A stretch of 7,803 nucleotides of DNA from Deltaproteobacteria bacterium (GTDB lineage Bacteria > Myxococcota > Myxococcia > Myxococcales > Myxococcaceae), in assembly GCA_016875515.1 (NCBI GenBank), contig VGRA01000107.1, forward strand, positions 1 through 7,803, read 5' to 3'. The notes under the pieces were generated by a model, which was given only the letters and a program-made list of their open reading frames with translations, searched no databases and had not been told where the DNA came from. This document shows, in pieces, positions 6,447 to 7,803 of the stretch. The translations under genes and the position numbers were made by a program. How positions within the stretch are numbered: the stretch's first letter is position 1; each line of letters opens with the position of its first letter.

Positions 6447-6772
6447 GCTGCGGCGCGCTCAGGCGGGTGGTGCTGCCGTGACGGCCGCGCCTCACAGCGG
6501 GGCACAGGCTGCTTGAGCCCTGTAGCCGCAGTCAGCCCGACCGCCGCCATGAGACGCGCCCGGGGCGCGGCGAACATGTTCCGCACCCTCCAGCGGCCTC
6601 CGGGTGGATCTGGCGGCAGGTTGAACACCTCGGCCGTCGCCGGTCCCTCGAGGGTCCCCGGGGTCCGGATGCGGTCGAGCGCGATGGCCCCAATCAGGGT
6701 GGTGGCGCTGCCGCGGTTGCGCAGCGCCTGCCCGTCGCGCTCCTCCAAGAGGGTGGCGTCCGGCCGCCGCTG
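6447..6772. other. Non-coding stretch with degraded sequence
   Basis: No intact gene is supported here. NHL similarity ends at 6446. The minus strand between about 6540 and 6748 keeps GC-rich third positions, and its right half matches an IS630 transposase. The part translating as GGRWRVRNMFAAPRARLMAA is unrecognised. No RNA gene, clear promoter or terminator was seen. Confidence 0.5.
6620..6748 (-). mobile_element. Relic of an IS630-family transposase
   Basis: About 42 minus-strand codons translate to ERDGQALRNRG, then TTLIGAIALDRIRTPGTLEG and PATAEVF. This resembles the internal stretch of IS630-family DDE transposases, whose usual form is ER..GQAPRNRG..TTLIGAL.LDG, then .LEG and an acidic residue before VF. 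None of the three catalytic acidic residues falls in the fragment. Similarity is lost after EVFNL, where the family normally continues into a conserved helix. No terminal inverted repeats are visible. It lies just past the stop of the glucosaminidase gene and in the same frame. The assignment is by recalled motif, not alignment. Confidence 0.6.
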
Positions 6773-7738
6773 TCAGGCCCGGTCGAACCGGTACAGGTCC
6801 AGCTCGTCCATCAATCGAACCAGCGTCGCACCGTAGTTGGGCGCGGTCGCATACACGCCGGTGAGCGCGTGGGCGAAGGCGCGGGCGTCGGAGGCCACGG
6901 CGCGCGCGCGGGCATAGTACGAACTCGTCCCCAGCAGCCGGGCATGGGCAGCGATGGCCTCGGCCTGGGAGTGGAACTTCTGGAAGGCGGCCTCCACCCA
7001 CTTCTCGCGCCCGTTGACGAACTCCCGCGTCCGGACGCGCAACGAGCCGGCGGGCCCCTCGCCCTTCATCCCAAAGAGGTTGTTGGCCTTGAGGGCCAGG
7101 CTGCTGCGGCCCCACCCGGACTCCAGGATGGCCTGCGCCATGGAGACGGAGGCGGGGATGCGGTAGCGGCGTGCCCCCTCCACCGCGCCGGCGGCAATGC
7201 GGTCGACGAAGGCGTTGCCCGAAGACGGCACGTCGCCGCCGCGCACCGGGGCGGGGGCGGGCGCGGCGCCGTTGCGGAGCAGGGCCCACGTCTGGGGACC
7301 GCACACCCCGTCCCGGACAATGCCCTGCGCCTGCTGGAAGGACAGCACCGCGGCGCGCGTCCGTGGTCCGTAGATGCCGTCCACGCCGCCCGGGCTGAAG
7401 CCACGGGACTGCAGCAGCCGCTGCAGCTCCGCCACGGCCGGACCCTCTGCCCCGGGCGAGAGCGTGGGGGCCTGCCGCCGGTCCGCCTGGGGCGGCTGCC
7501 GCAGCGCGGCCCAGGTGCGCGGTCCCGCGACGCCGTCCACCTCCAGCCCCTTCGCCCGCTGGAACCCCGTGAGCGCCCGGCGGGTGTCCTCGCCGAAGCG
7601 GCCGTCTGCGGTCCCCGGGCTGAACCCGTGCGCCGCCAGCGCCTCCTGCAGCGCCTTCACGCTGGCGCCGCGCGCCCCGGTTTCGAGGGAGCGCGTGGGT
7701 ACCGGGGTGGGACGGGGCGACGCTGGCTGGACGGGCAT
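6773..7738 (-). CDS. Peptidoglycan hydrolase: two PG-binding domains plus glucosaminidase domain
   Basis: This 321-residue protein is predicted to cut the glycan strands of peptidoglycan. Residues 1-18 are Pro-rich. Residues about 19-79 and 92-155 are two PG_binding_1 domains, each with LQ..L...GFSPG..DG.(F/Y)G..TR.A...FQ and a closing GP.TWA.L. Residues about 176-320 are a FlgJ-like glucosaminidase domain. It has SMAQAILESGWGRS with E206 as the likely catalytic acid, NNLFGMKG (219-226), and a C-terminal DELDLYRFDR. No signal peptide is visible from ATG 7738, and no good ribosome-binding site precedes it. The frame stays open upstream to the window edge (Pro/Lys/Ser-rich: PTTPKKPSSQVRT), so the true start may be further right and the protein longer. 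Cell-wall turnover, predatory lysis or export as a lytic effector are all possible; the neighbourhood does not decide. Confidence 0.88.
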   Translation of the reverse strand: MPVQPASPRPTPVPTRSLETGARGASVKALQEALAAHGFSPGTADGRFGEDTRRALTGFQRAKGLEVDGVAGPRTWAALRQPPQADRRQAPTLSPGAEGPAVAELQRLLQSRGFSPGGVDGIYGPRTRAAVLSFQQAQGIVRDGVCGPQTWALLRNGAAPAPAPVRGGDVPSSGNAFVDRIAAGAVEGARRYRIPASVSMAQAILESGWGRSSLALKANNLFGMKGEGPAGSLRVRTREFVNGREKWVEAAFQKFHSQAEAIAAHARLLGTSSYYARARAVASDARAFAHALTGVYATAPNYGATLVRLMDELDLYRFDRA

Positions 7739-7803
7739 GGTGCGTACCTGGGACGAGGGCTTCTTGGGGGTTGTCGGCCCCGGTGCCCCGCGGGGTGCCT
7801 CCA

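Noticed and set aside
4827..6836. A 669-codon plus-strand open frame
   Set aside because: It starts antisense to the Rieske gene and crosses the PKD repeats in the wrong frame. Most of it is low-complexity Gly/Arg/Ala typical of GC-rich shadow frames. Only about 6204-6446 is genuine (NHL repeats), and this is reported within the pseudogene.

Overview
The window is very GC-rich, with a strong G/C preference at third codon positions and several secreted proteins of unknown function. It also holds PKD and NHL repeat remnants, a peptidoglycan hydrolase with tandem binding modules, and a Rieske oxygenase. Together these suggest a myxobacterium (Myxococcota, Cystobacterineae-like). This is inference from style and gene content; no marker gene fixes the genus.

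Left part, all on the minus strand and read from right to left: a tRNA-Gly(CCC) gene (3074-3146) has its own sigma70-like promoter and a hairpin terminator. Next comes an unrecognised exported protein (1747-2994), then a small exported protein that looks like an outer-membrane beta strand protein (1072-1650). Last is a protein with an HxxxQDxxAH motif like that of zinc-dependent phospholipase C / P1 nuclease relatives, which runs off the left edge (<1-1075). The last two overlap by four bases (GTGA) and are probably translationally coupled.

Centre: divergent from the tRNA, with a 7-5-7 palindrome between the two promoters, is a plus-strand gene (3338-4144). It is clearly homologous to the Bacillus spore-coat protein-glutamine gamma-glutamyltransferase Tgl, with the catalytic Cys and both Glu residues kept. 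It converges on a minus-strand Rieske non-haem iron oxygenase (4157-5149), and a small hairpin covers both stop codons.

Right part: a decayed plus-strand gene (5266-6446) once encoded tandem 118-residue PKD-containing repeats followed by NHL repeats. It now has an in-frame TAG, a frameshift and no proper end. Beside it, on the minus strand, is a short relic of an IS630-family transposase (about 6620-6748). The window closes with a minus-strand glucosaminidase carrying two peptidoglycan-binding domains (6773-7738), whose frame stays open to the right edge.

I see no multi-gene defence, secretion or biosynthetic system. The most notable items are the transglutaminase in an apparent myxobacterium, the coupled phospholipase-like/barrel pair, and the decayed PKD/NHL gene with its neighbouring IS relic.
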